A DNA stretch of 64,000 nt from Babesia bovis T2Bo (lineage: Eukaryota; Apicomplexa; Aconoidasida; Piroplasmida; Babesiidae), in assembly GCF_000165395.2 (NCBI RefSeq), contig NC_010574.1, positions 1,488,001 to 1,552,000 of the forward strand, given 5' to 3'. The position numbers and the translations under genes were made by a program. How positions within the stretch are numbered: position 1 is the stretch's first letter; each line of letters starts with the position of its first letter. The notes below the pieces were generated by a model. It saw only the letters and a program-made list of their open reading frames with translations. It searched no databases and was not told the DNA's origin. Below, one piece after another: positions 23,502 to 35,740 of this stretch.

Positions 23502-24674
23502 ATGGCAGAGAACAGAGACAATAATAAAGGTCACCCTAAGGTCAACATTGAAGCCATATGCAAGGAATACCCTAACTCAAAGGTCCTATTGATTTCCGCA
23601 CAGAGACCACGGGCATTTTTCATTAGGACCTCGTGTGAGCTATTTGCTGGTGGTATGTTATATGTTTGAGGTTTATAGCAATTATCAGGTACGGAAGTTT
23701 TGATTCTTAGCGCACTGGGCGATGCCATTCCTCATTGTGTCCAATTACAACAAGCCCTAATTATGAAGAATGCGGCTACCATGATACGATTTGACACTAC
23801 GCTTAATAAGTTGGCCAATTCTAGGGGAAAGGCACCGGTATACATACCGGGTGTACAAATTTACATGCGCAAGCACCCTGAGTTTAAGGGATCGAGAATT
23901 TCCCCTGCTTATGTATTTTTTGCATCTAAACCGGTATCTGGTGAAGTAGAATATGCTTTTAAAGCTGATGCTAATGAACACTCTTGTATGGTCATCGCTG
24001 GTGATGTTGATTTTCGGATGCCGGGAATAGGTAGTTCACACCAACACTTCACGGATGTATTAAAGTCTGCGGGTCATAATGTTGATGCTTATACTAAATT
24101 GTTCAAAACGCTGCACAAGGAGGCTTTGGAAGCAAATGCTGCTGATCCTGTGGTATTCAGTTTAACCATGGCTAATTCTAGTTATCAGCATCCCGATCTC
24201 AAGTTCGCCATGTGCCGTCTGCCGAAGGATCTTCAGGCTTTTAGAAATTCAGCTGAAGGCGTTGTATTTATATGCATTTTCAACAAACACCCACATGATA
24301 ATGTGCACAACATGGGATTGATATATGTAGTTGAACCCAACGGTAAGAATTATAAGAATATTGACGAATACTACCGTGCATTGCACCTGACCGGAGAGAA
24401 CTTAATGACCACAGTGTGTGACCACAATGGTATGGCTAAGCGTGATGCCTCTAAATCACATCGATCAATGACCAAGTGCTCAACTTATCTTATTGGAGGT
24501 GGCGCAAACCGCCATGATAATGCAAACAAGCTGGAAATTGCTAAGCATCTTCTCAACGGTATAGCTGAGGCCTACAGGCATGGTCCTGCATCATTGTTTC
24601 ACTTTGCTTACGACGAGGACGTTTTCCGTCAGGCGTGGACTGCCACTTCAGGTCTTTCTGTGGAGTTGGGTTGA
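23502..24674 (+). CDS. Alba-domain DNA/RNA-binding protein with long C-terminal extension
   Basis: Two exons (23502-23652 and 23689-24674, 36-nt intron, phase 1) give 378 residues. The first 90 residues fit the Alba fold: KVLLISAQRPRAFFIRTSCE, then GGTEVLILSALGDAIPHCVQ and QQALIMKNAATM, the beta-alpha-beta pattern with the conserved ALG..I. Alba proteins bind DNA and mRNA in apicomplexans and act in chromatin and translational control. The intron interrupts the Alba core at AG|GTEV. The remaining 280 residues are a globular region I do not recognise (for example MANSSYQHPDLKFAMCRLPK and CSTYLIGGGANRH), longer than typical single-domain Alba proteins. The last gene before a gene-poor stretch leading into the ves island. 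Confidence 0.8.
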
Positions 24675-25947
24675 GACCGGAGAGACACTAGGGCTCATTT
24701 GTAGGGTTATGCCGATGGGTAATGGTGTGTTTGCTTCGTTATAACTCTATTGTATTAATCACTGTCTTACTAGACCATTGCAAGTCATAGGCAACAGGTC
24801 TAACGCAAAAACCTTTTTTCGTACTCCAACAATGCCTCTTTACATACGCCCAAAGTAGCGTAAACGACTACGACGGCTCACATAATAATGACGTTAATAA
24901 TAATTTATACATGGTCAAGTTGACCTATGGTATATATGACCGTTAAACACAGCACCTAAGCTGTCATCACACTAGCACTGTATAGCTCAGCCTGGTTTCG
25001 CCCTATGGGCACATTTTATGAAAATCATTCGTTGGTTGTTGCGTCCATGATAGGATATATGGCTAACACTGTGATTCTGTTAACCCAAGAGGGCAGGATA
25101 TTGCCTTTTCGTCAACGTACATCTCTACCTTAACCTAGACCCTGGGTTATACCGTCAGATATAGTCCCATCACTTCTCTAATAGTGATATACCTCCCTAT
25201 ACAGCATTACTACATATTGATACCACCTCTACATTAAATGGTGTCCAATATAGTGACTCTATTAGTCTCTATGTCAACATTTACTTTGACACTCAACGTT
25301 TATCCTCCCAGACTCCGCAGTTTAACCAGAAAAGACACTTCGTTCCCTCATCAAACATGACTATAATAGATCCCAAGTTGCTGTTATTTCTCAATGTACA
25401 ATGTCTATTCTGTAAATGTAATAACGATATTTCCACATACTATAGGTCATATCCCGTTTATTTATATATTTGGATTGCCCTTAATGCCCATTTTTTCATA
25501 CAACATTCCGTGAATGCGGGTGCTAATTGAACCCATTAAATCCCTTTTGGGAGATGCATCAAAGCATAACGTGTCCTGGTTAGTCAGCCAATCTTCCCAG
25601 TTTTAGGTACATTTACACAGCATTCATTTAACTTATGCTTTCATTGTTCTAGCATCTTCTATAGTGGCATACAGCTGTCTTTCAATAATGCCTGGTAGCG
25701 TTGTTCAACTTCCTCGCGCATGACTTTGTGTTGTCAGAGTTTTGAGCGTGTTCTCCACTGTTATCCAGCAACATAGCGTGAAATTGATGCAATATCCAGC
25801 TTCCGTAGGATAACATAACAGTGTTGAATGTAGCCCCGCCTAATCTAGTAAGTCACATATTTGCAGCAACGTAATCAACTGCTACAGACACATGTATAAC
25901 AGTAACTTCGTGAACACCCCGAAGCGATGCCTTAGAATATCTAACTC
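24675..25947. other. Gene-free stretch bordering the variable island
   Basis: This is 1.27 kb with no supported ORF, RNA gene or ves-related repeat. Stop codons are dense in all frames. Confidence 0.5.
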
Positions 25948-26232
25948 TTACGGCTGCGATCCTTTTTCACCTTGTTTAGGTGGATTACAAGATGATGCCT
26001 TATTATAGGCCTGTACAAACGGCACAAAGATGTATGCTATGGAGCCCAGAAGGAAGGCAGCACAGCCCAAGTAATTCGTGACGTATGGTAAGTCAAGTGC
26101 TGCAGCTTTGGTCAAAGTTACTGCCGTTACTACGTACAGCGCAACTGATAGTATTAGCAGTATTAGGAGATCCCGTAGGTGGGAATAGGGCTGGTCATTT
26201 GACTTTTTCTCAGGACACTTCGTAGACATCAC
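25948..26232 (-). CDS. Small two-transmembrane protein, unknown
   Basis: This single-exon ORF of 94 residues has a clear domain plan: a short polar N-terminus with charged residues (MMSTKCPEKKSNDQ), helix 1 LRDLLILLILSVALYVVTAV, helix 2 NYLGCAAFLLGSIAYIFVPF, and a polar Pro/Gly/Lys tail. Two well-formed hydrophobic helices make a chance ORF less likely, but I recognise no family. It stands alone between two gene-free stretches, next to the ves island where other lineage-specific membrane proteins are common. Confidence 0.55.
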   Translation of the reverse strand: MMSTKCPEKKSNDQPYSHLRDLLILLILSVALYVVTAVTLTKAAALDLPYVTNYLGCAAFLLGSIAYIFVPFVQAYNKASSCNPPKQGEKGSQP

Positions 26233-27178
26233 GCTATAAAGTTACGCACATATTTCACGTTAACCCTATATATTGATATGGGAGTATGGAATCCATGTGT
26301 ATGGGATCCTGTAAGTGGTACTTGCCCGGGCAACAGCTGTTGTCCAATAAGTAATCTAGCGACACATCAATTTGGTGTCTTCTAAGGCCACTAAAAATTA
26401 TTAGTGTGTATTATTATAGGCTATTGTTAGTGTGTATCATTAGTGTCTCGTATTACTGTCTAGTAGTGGTGTCTATTGTTACTGTCTACTATTACGCTGT
26501 GAAAAAACAAGTTGATACCGTACAACGAGAGACTAAGACAATGATCACGAGTAGTAGGGTCGACGCGATACACACTCGACGGTGGAGTTAGCGAGGTTTG
26601 AATCAGGACTAGTAACATATAGATAACCGTGGTACTATCTTGGCATGTAACGCGGTAAATGGATCCTCTATGGTAACAATTTCTCATGGGATCCTGTAGG
26701 TCAGATTATTAGTCCGATGTAACCACTTTAAACCCTGTCTTCTAAAGTATTAGTATCTTGTGTTGATAAATCTATGGGTTAATGAGAACACAATGACCTG
26801 GAAGACCAGTGTCTGAGTGAACTATGCATGGTACCTTCTGGGTAGCACAGTGACGACATCAAGTATCATACTAACCTACTGGTCTCGGTAGTGTTCATGG
26901 TTTGGTGCTGTTTAGTTTCAATGTTGTTATTGAGCTGGAAGAGTCATGAGCAATGTTTCATTAGCTAGCCTAGTACCACCATCCATTTAATTTAAAGAGC
27001 CATGAAAAATATCATGGATAAGTCAACACCACGGATTCCTACACTACGTCACCCTCTACATTACGTAAAGCTTTACCCAGTACATGTGACTACCCATACT
27101 GGACCCGTGATCACCAGTATTACAGTGACTTTACTATACTCACCCCTAGATACTAACTACCACATTATAGCACTGTCT
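26233..27178. other. Gene-free DNA downstream of the alpha-type ves gene
   Basis: This is 0.95 kb without a supported gene. Around 26400-26500 there are loose tandem copies of a TAGTGTGTATTATTA-like unit. The last 60 bp, next to the alpha-type stop codon, match (in inverse orientation) the sequence just after the second alpha-type gene at 50980-51012, so they belong to the ves 3' flank. Confidence 0.45.
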
Positions 27179-30100
27179 CTAAACTCTTTTTCGAAGATAC
27201 TCCACCAGTTCCATTCCTTTGCGTCCCGTCATCACCTTATACCACATACATTGCCACTGGTGTTCTCCACCCCGTAACCAATGAGACCTCATATGTGTCC
27301 AGTCCAGTGGCCATATGGCACCAAAGGCTAGGTAGAGTACCGCCACTAGCCAGGCTATGGTCAGCACAAAGATCCACGGGAGCCGTATGTCGTATTGGAG
27401 TTTGCCGACTTGGGAGAGGAGGTTGCTCAGGGGGTGTTGTTCCTGGTCCTTAGAGGTGGCCTGGTCCTCCTTCTTATTGATCACTTGGTTGAGACTGCTT
27501 AAGAAGTCATGACACCGCTTAGTAGTCTTCGTGTTCTCTATGCTATAATCCCCCTCTCTGCTTCCATCATTCTGATAATACCCCTCCAGATTGAATGGGT
27601 TACCGTAGCTAAAGCCATGTCTGTACAGTACTGGCAGTACCCCGGTACATGATACGATTGATTGGCATCCACACTGTCCACTACCCTGTCCATGTACTCC
27701 CTTCTTGCACTTATTGGGGTCACACTGTCCCTTACAGCCTCGGCATTCAATATTACGGAATGCCTCAGACAGTGACTCTAGTCCTGAATGAAGTGCATCT
27801 GATAGGTACAGTACCCATGAGAGGTATGTTCCGCCGAAGGTGGCACTCACTGCGGTGTACAGCTCACCGGTTAGGGGGGAGAGGTATTCTGAGTCCTTGG
27901 TCAGTGCAGAGAGGGCATTGGTAGTGGACTGTGACGCTGGCTGTGGAGCAGTACTAGCGTCCTTCTCGCCCTTAATGTCTCTTAGCGCTTTACCGACAGT
28001 CTTCATGTACTGTCCTCCTTTAACACTGCTATCTCCATTGTATATCCACTCAATTTTTTGTACTTCATCACGTAACCCAGAGGCACACCACCCGCAGAAA
28101 TACTTCTCCTTGTTCGCCTCATAAGATCCACTTGGATCTCCTGTGTGATCACAATTCGTCTCCAATTCTCCCTTTGGTGGCTTTCCCTTGTCCTTGTTTC
28201 CCACCCCTCCCCTAAAGAACCCAAAGACGTCACCCAATACCTGTGGTGTAGTGGCACTGAGTGCTGCTGTAACTCTCACTAGTGTATAAACGCAAGACTG
28301 CATCATGTTCTCGTTGCTGAAGAAGTAGAGGATGCCATAAAGGCGTTGGCCAGTCATGTCACTGGTGCTGCCCTTGTGGAATTGCCCTCTAAAACCCATT
28401 GGCAATGGACAGCACTGACCTGAGCCATTGCAGTGTCCTAGGTGGGATGCAGCGGGTGGGTACTTGTCGGCGTCCTCAGTGTACAGGATCTCTTGACAAC
28501 TAAACCCTGGCAACCTGTCTTCCAGGAATGCCTGGAGTGGAGAGGGGAACCCGTCCATGTATTGTTGGTGGCACTTGTCACAGTACTTGGACTGTGGCTG
28601 TCGGCCACACTTGTTGGAGTGTGATTTACAGGATGGGCACTTGGGTGAGTTGCATATGTCTTTGATCTGATCTATGGTTTTATGAAGTGTGTTTGCGACC
28701 CATTCCGATAATGTGCCTTTTAGATGTGTTGAATCACTAACTCCCAGTTCTTTCTGTATTTCCCCCAATATTTCTCTTACCTTATCGATAGCAGCACTTA
28801 TCTTGTTCTTACCCTGATCGAAATCATTATTACCATTTGTAGCTTCCCCCAGTTTATCCACTACCTCCCCTAGTATTCCATTATTACCACCACCCTTCGT
28901 CGTCAGCTCCTCTAGTTTCTTCTTAGCCTCCTCTAGTTCCTTCCCATTCAGCCCATTCTTCACCGCCTTATCTAGTTCCGTCTTAGCCGTCCCTAGTGCC
29001 ACCTTCACCCCCTCTATAGCCTCCTTTTCCTTCCCTTCCAATGCCTCCTGGGCATTACCCAATTGTACCACTACCTGACCTATAGCCTCCAGTACATCCT
29101 TGATCTTCTTTGCATCACTGCCATTCGATCCTAATGGTAGTTTGTTGAGTTTGTTCCCCATCTCCCCCACCCTCTTTTTCCTATCATGTTCCATGGGGTC
29201 ACACCCCAGGCACATCCAGCTAATTACCCCCTTAGAGACTACCCCATTACCATACCTACACTCACGCCATTTACCTCCTAGGGCCACTTTAACTGCACAC
29301 TGCTTCCTAAGGAAGTACAACTGGTAGAACAGAGCCCTAATGTAGTGTACCACTTGGTTGTATGCTTGGATGGACACAGTGGGATAGGTGAAGTGGCATT
29401 CAGTGTTGGCATACAGGGAGTGAATGGCAGGTTCTTCAGTGCCTTTAGTACAATGTATTCCACCCTGGATACCTATGAGCACCGGGGGGCAGTACTGGGT
29501 CACTGCTTGGAAGTGGGCAAACAGGTTGTATTCATGAACTGTAATGGGAGCTGAACGTTTTTCTTGGTAGAACTTTAATTCTTTTTGTTCGTTGCCAGAG
29601 GTAGCACTAGAGGCAGTGTCTCCGGGCTTCTTGAGTACCTCTTTTAGTCTTCCCTTGGCATGCTTAAGTATCTCTGGGTATGCCAGACTATAGGGCAATG
29701 CACTTAGCCAGTATAGGATTTCACGGATGGTCTTGGGAGTTTTATTTTTTGCTTTCGGCGGATTCTTTTTCTGTAACCCGGTAAAGTAGGCACATGATAG
29801 AATGTAGAGCTTGTACAAGGCACCACATTTGTGCATCTGTTCGTCAGTTATGCTAGCGTCATTGCCATTCTTATGGAAGATAGTAGCGTTGCTGCAAAAT
29901 GCACCCCTGTCTACGGTATGTATATATCCAGCATAGTTCATACCAGCTGGTTGTCTGAATGTATTATCATTATAGTCCCCGCCATGGACAGGACTACCAT
30001 TACCAGTATCCGGAAATCCCAAATATAACATACCCCTAAACCCATCCCATATAATAGCATCCAACCTATTTCCGGGACCACTATTATTAAGCATTTCCCT

Positions 30101-31309
30101 AGGAAATCCTAGGGCCTGAAGCCATTGGGACAGGGTACCATCATCTAGACCTCTGCCATCCAGGATGTGGTTGTTCCACCGAGGACTGCTGGAATGGTAC
30201 TTTCCAGTCCAATACATATAAGTAAGGCCACTCCAGATGAGACATACTGAACCTAGTAATATCTGAGCACCAATTGCTCGCTTTTTACTAGTTTTTCTAT
30301 CAGACCAAGTTGGCCATACTAGGTATTCATTACCAACAATTCCGTGATATACTAGCTCTACTTGGTATGAAGATCTATAGCTGTCTTTGTGTTCAAAAAT
30401 TCCAAGGGTATTCTTGTGCGTTTCCATACAGCTACACTTATCACTACACTTCCCACACTTATCCTTACAACAACACTTGCAGCATTTGCCTGCTTTAGCG
30501 CATTTACACTCTGTACTAAGACCTCCCTTGCAATCACCACTACACTGACACCTATGCTGTACACCACCACTATCACTATCACTACACCTTGTACACTTCC
30601 TTCCCAGTGGTGTTCCTTCGCTTTCCGGATTCTTCACTTCCCATTTCATACATTCACACTCTTTGCATGGAGTGTTTGGTGTTGCATCCTTGAGATACCC
30701 GCAATCCGTTTTTATGCCGTGTTGATTGTTATTGTTACTACCTTTGCAGTCCCAACACTTCTCTATCCTACTCCACCCAACCAGTGCACTGAGTACCTGT
30801 GCCAGCTGGTCTATATAGGTCCGGACCACTGCGGTACCACCTAGTCCCTGTACCAGAGAGAATAGCTCATTGAGGCACTCTGTGACTCTCTTTTTTGGGG
30901 GGCCCTTGCTGTTGTCAGCGCCATCACTTTCTCCTTGATAGCCTATAGGGACCCATGAGGTACTGTATACCAGTAGTGGTACTAGATAGCACTACTCCAC
31001 TACTGGGTACTTACCATGGTACTCCAGTTCTACTGACTGCAGTAGGTCAGTCACTGCCGCCGCCAGGCCACATATACATTCTGTACAATAATGACTTCCA
31101 TAGTACGGAGCGCGCCAGTGTAATGGGCACTGTCAGGTAACATCCATGTGGCGCGCATAACACAGTAATGTCTTCAGTAACTTACCATCCTTGTTCAGTT
31201 CTTTACCATCCCTACCAGTAACCCTCAGGACCCAGTCAATGGCCTCCTTCAGGTTGGTGGGAGCGTCGGTTAGTGACGCCTTCGGCGTGAAAGCGCTTGC
31301 AGGGGCCAT
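27179..31309 (-). CDS. ves1alpha: VESA1 alpha-type subunit (ves1-alpha), complete
   Basis: Three exons (31309-31186, 31080-31015, 30942-27179; introns 105 and 72 nt, both phase 1) total 3,954 nt, or 1,317 residues with no internal stop. VESA1 is the variant heterodimeric adhesin exported to the infected red-cell surface in B. bovis. It mediates endothelial adhesion and antigenic variation. Visible in order are: a conserved opening (APTNLKEAIDWVLRVTGRDG); a Cys/Lys-rich domain at about residues 120-225, full of CKCxKxGKCCKCCC-like spacing; the ARIL/LGSVCLIWSGLTYMYW block; a Lys/Glu coiled coil near residues 675-790; several Cys-rich blocks; one transmembrane helix (LPWIFVLTIAWLVAVLYLAF); and a short cytoplasmic tail. 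There is no signal peptide, as usual for VESA1. The alpha assignment rests on the Cys/Lys-rich domain and the few introns. Confidence 0.88.
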
Positions 31310-31604
31310 TGTCAGTGCCTTTAGGAGTACTCAACAGTACTCACAGTGGTGTGGTAGTGGTCTGGCTATCGGGGTGGAATCCTATATATAGTGAGCGCGC
31401 CCGTATATTGGTGGCGCGCATACTATTCTATGGGATTCCAACAGGTATTACCACGGTGGAGATGATCCCGTTGGTATAGTGGAATCCCCTAGGACACTGT
31501 CGCGCCGAAGGCGCCCCTATCTCCCTAGGATTCCACCCCGATACATTGACCTTGACTACCACTGACCTTCACTGGACACTCTCGAAACTAGGGGTGGTGA
31601 CACA
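31310..31604. promoter_or_regulatory. Bidirectional ves promoter spacer, quasi-palindromic
   Basis: This 295-bp spacer separates the two divergent start codons. It contains a perfect 16-bp inverted repeat (31368-31383 with 31527-31542), a nested 9-bp pair (31432-31440 with 31480-31488) and an inverted copy of the ves GC hairpin (31502-31514). The adjacent first exons extend the symmetry. About 64 bp of coding sequence at 31200-31263 matches the reverse complement of 31651-31714 at over 90%. In B. bovis the locus of active ves transcription has this divergent alpha/beta layout around a quasi-palindromic spacer. Promoter function here is inferred from position. Confidence 0.72.
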
Positions 31605-34600
31605 ATGGCAGCACAGAGTACCTGGAAGCCTCATGAAAGCCTCACCCAGGCTCCCACCAACCTGAAGGAGGCCATTGACTGGGTCCTGAGGGTAACTGGT
31701 AGGGATGGTAAAGAGAACAAGGCAGCGCCGGCGCAGGCGCCGGCAAGCAGTAGTAATGGCCCCCGTAAGTCAATAGTACTCACAGTAGCTCCCACACGAC
31801 CATACAGACTGTCTGTGCTTCTTGGCCAAGGCAGTGAAGGACCTACTGTATGACGCCAAGGACCCGGGGTCCCCTGGTCCCAGCTCTGAGAGGTACTGGG
31901 ATGGCATACTCCTAGAGCAGGAGAGTGACATTGTCAATCCAGTGCTCACGGACCTGGGACTCCTTAATGGTGGCAGCACTGATAGCACTACTGCTAGTAC
32001 TACCTGCGCCGGTGGTACCGAGGTCATAAAGGCACTGATATATCAGTTGGCACAGGGACTACAGAAGTGGGTTGGGTGGCAGGAAGGGGATACTTGTTGT
32101 TTGGGACAGACTAAAGGGGGTAAAAGTGACGGAATTGGTAAAGGATGTGAACGTACTGGTTCCGGCGTTGGTGGTAAATGTTGCACAAATGATGATAAGA
32201 ATAGTCATGAATGTTACCAATGCGGTAAAGTTACTGCTCCTAAAAAATGCTACCTTTCGGCCTATTGCAAAAAGAGTTCTTCTAGTGGTGCCAGCCAGTC
32301 AGATGGTGACTACTACTGGTCCGCCATATCCAGTGACTCCACTAAGGTCCACCTCCTGGCCCGTATTTTCCTAGGGTCAGTATGCCTCATCTGGAGTGGA
32401 CTCAGTCAGTTGGGGTTCCTAACGGGTGGGAGTGGCAATGATAGGTGGAGCAAGGAAGGAAAGCTACATGAGGAGACTAATGGTCTCGGCTCATTCATGG
32501 CGGCGATGGGCTACGACCTGGAGAGGTTGAATGGGAGTGGCGGAGGTAAGTATTGCCTAGGGTAGTCATGTGGACTTATGGTGGAGTAGGTGATAAGACG
32601 GGGCAGTTTGTGCAAAAGTTACTATCGGGAACGGATCCAAGTGGAAAGGATGGTATCCAATGGAAGGAATTCCAGGGAGACAGTGCTACTAAGGGTAAGT
32701 CCACCTCCTCTATAGTACCAATGTTCCCTAGGTAGTGTAGCTGAGTACTATAGTGAAATCTATGAGAAGGCCAAGGAGGCTGCCAAGAGTACTACTGAAT
32801 CCATCTGTAAGGACTACCCCCTATTGGTACTCCACATCCTGGCCAGTGGGTACTTCAGGGCAGGTAGTGCCGGGGCTAATAAAGTACCTGTGGCGCCTTC
32901 GGCGCCATCTAGTGATCCTAGGAAACCTAGGACAATCCGGGAGATCCTATACTGGCTCAGTGCATTGCCCTATAGTCAGGGATACAAGGCACTGGTGGAG
33001 AGGATGCAACAAAAGTATCCTAGGAAAGAGGGCAAACCACAGGAAACAGCGACGGAAATAGTGCTTCACGGTGAGCAGAATGGCAATACCACCCTCAAGA
33101 GGGACTGTATTACCCACTACCTAATGGCCGCCTGTGGCTACTGCCCACTGGTCCTCATCAGTATCCAGGGGACCATAGCTACCAGTGGCATTGAAAGTGC
33201 TCCTGCTACAGGTGAGTGATATAGACAGGGATCTATAGGGGCGCCTTCGGCGCAACAGTGCCCTAGGGGTAGTTATATGGACTAATGGTGTAGTAGGTGC
33301 CGGAGGAGTTGCTGCTGGTACTGCGGAGAATAAGTGCACCAATTATGGCAAGAAGAAAGAAGAAAAGACAGATTGCAACAAAGATAATGAACTCACCAAG
33401 CAAGGAAAGGTATGCTACAGGGGGTACCACCTGGCAGTAAAGGATTTTGGTAAGTACCCTAGCAGCACTAGTCACTAACACTATGTGTAGGCCCCCTCCA
33501 CGGGATGTACGCCAATGGGCTCTTTGGCTTCCAGATGGACCTTTCGGCCGCCCAGTGCCTGGACCAACTGAGGGTATATGTCTACCACTGCTTCTACCAG
33601 CTCTACTTCCTTAGGAAGCAATGTGGAGCGGGGGTGACAGTGGACAAGAAGGCAGTGCTGGGCTGGCAGAGTTGTAGGTATGGTTATCAGGTATCCACTA
33701 GGAAGGGAGGCAACACCGGTGGAGCCGATACCAAGAACTGGATGTGTAAGCCATTGAGTAGGTCATAGTGTAGAAACAGTGGTATATAAGGGCGCCTTCG
33801 GCGCAATAGTGCCTCTGGGAGGAGCGCAGGAGCAGTGTATATAGGGTAGTCATGTGGACTAATGGTGTAGTAGGTAGTAGTGCTGGTAACAGCAACGGTA
33901 ACAACCAAGGTGGTAGTCCTAATCAGAATAATGGACAAAGTAACAAGTGCAACTGTCTGGGAGAGGGAGCTACCCAGGGCAAAGCGGGCACTCCCGGTGA
34001 TGGCTCACCCCTACAGAGCTTCTTGTGTGATAGTATCAATGGGATGCACTGTGGAATAACAACGGGATCCGGTGTGGATAGGTATCCTCCAATAGAGGAT
34101 CATATGAATTGTCCAGCGGGAACTGTTGGCCACTTTGGCGGTCCTCCAAAACACTGTCCAGTACCTATGGGATGGAGCGCGGAGAGTACTAGTGGCAGTG
34201 GTTCTAACAAGGAAAACCACTTCAAAGGTACGTCCCAGTACTCTATATGGTACCCCTAAAGCACTGTATATATACACTAGGGGCACCCTCTGGGCGCCAC
34301 AGTAACCAATAGTGACTCATGGTATGCACAGATTTAACCCAGGGTACCCATAAGACAGACAAACTGGCACAGTCACCACCAGGTACGTCCCACAGTATAT
34401 TACATGGACTCATCATGTAGCAGGCACTAACACTACCTATCCCGCCCACTGCACTGGGAATACACTGTCACTACTACTGGAATACTACTGTGACCCCGGA
34501 AAGTGCCACGGCACCCTAGTGGTACTCCTGAGACTCCTGGCATGTATTACTCCCACGGTGCCACGGACCCTGGGTGACCTCTTTGGGTTCTATTACTATA

Positions 34601-35740
34601 TAGTCTACATTGGGGGAAAGAGTGGTGGTAGTGGTAAAAAGGAGGTGTATACGAAGCTAGGAGAGCTAGAAAAAGAGGTGCTGCTCCATATGCGTCAAGG
34701 TAATGAAGTGGTCCAGGCACTAACCACGTGGTCTACCGGTGGAGATTGCAGTAAAGGCAATGAAAAGAACCTTAAGTGCCTAACAGAGTGCACTACTGGT
34801 ACTGGCGCCAAATACCTCTCTCCTCTGAGTGGCCAGCAGTATGGCCAGTTGAGTCCCCTGATGGCCGGGACCTACCTGTCATGGTTGGTCTATTTGATAG
34901 AGGGGTTCCAGGAAGGGTTGCAAGGACTGGTGCAGGAGTATAAAAATATAGTATGCAAAGATAGTTGCAGTTTGGGTAAGTTCTAGTGCTACATAAGGGC
35001 GCCTTCGGCGCGACAGTGTCCGTTACAGTGGCGCGCAACAGTGTCAAATGGATTAATGGTGTAGTAGGTGTTCCAGGAGGAGCTGCTGGTGGATGTAATG
35101 GAGATACGTGTAGAGCAGGAAGTCACGGTGACACGTGTAAAAGTGGTGGCAATCAGGGAGTCTGTGGCTGCTCCTCTGTCGTATCATGTACCGGGGTATT
35201 ACCGGTATTGTACAAGTATGGATTTGGGTATGGTGATGTCAGTAAGTTGCACCCTGGGACAGGTAAGATGTAGTATAGTAGTATGGATAGTGTAGAGAGA
35301 GTGTAGTACCAGTTTTGGTAAAAGTTTCACAAAAGTTTAGTAATAGTTTTGGTGAATGTTTAGTATAAAAGTAGTAGTTGTTAGGGGTATTAAATGGTGA
35401 TTTAGGTGTTGGTGATAGCAACAAGAAGTGTCACGACTTCCTGGGAACACTAGAAAAGGTCCTACGCGGTGACCAATTGGACAGCACCAAAAAAGGCCTC
35501 CACCATGAAATAAACCAGCTCATCTACACCACCAGGCTCCCCTGGATCTTTGTGCTGACCTTGGCCTGGCTAGTGGCAGTACTCTACCTTGCCTTTGGTG
35601 CCATATGGCCACTGGACTGGACACATATGAGGTCGCATTGTAGGGGATGGTTCGGGAAGGGCAGTCTGAGTCCATGGGAGGTACTGATGGTGGGTAAGAA
35701 GAAGGGAAGGGGGATATTGGAGTTTTTTGGTAAGACATAG
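31605..35740 (+). CDS. ves1beta: VESA1 beta-type subunit (ves1-beta), complete, ten exons
   Basis: The exons are 31605-31764, 31808-32545, 32590-32694, 32732-33211, 33297-33449, 33491-33757, 33874-34227, 34424-34975, 35068-35262 and 35406-35740. They sum to 3,339 nt, or 1,112 residues, with an unbroken frame. All nine introns are phase 1 and each internal exon length is divisible by three. Landmarks are: the shared opening APTNLKEAIDWVLRVTGRDG; HLLARIFLGSVCLIWSGLSQ; LLVLHILASGYFRAGSAGA; KPRTIREILYWLSALPYS; CFYQLYFLRKQCGAG; a YLSPLSGQQYGQLSPLMAG block; and the C-terminal helix LPWIFVLTLAWLVAVLYLAF with a basic tail. It lacks the Cys/Lys-rich domain of the alpha type. Several introns end in a conserved ATGTGGACTAATGGTGTAG motif. 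It is the plus-strand partner of the divergent pair. Confidence 0.87.

Noticed and set aside
29100..30844. Several plus-strand frames antisense to the alpha-type ves gene (also the minus-strand frames under 42500-50800)
   Set aside because: They mirror the codon pattern of the ves exons on the other strand and have no independent homology.
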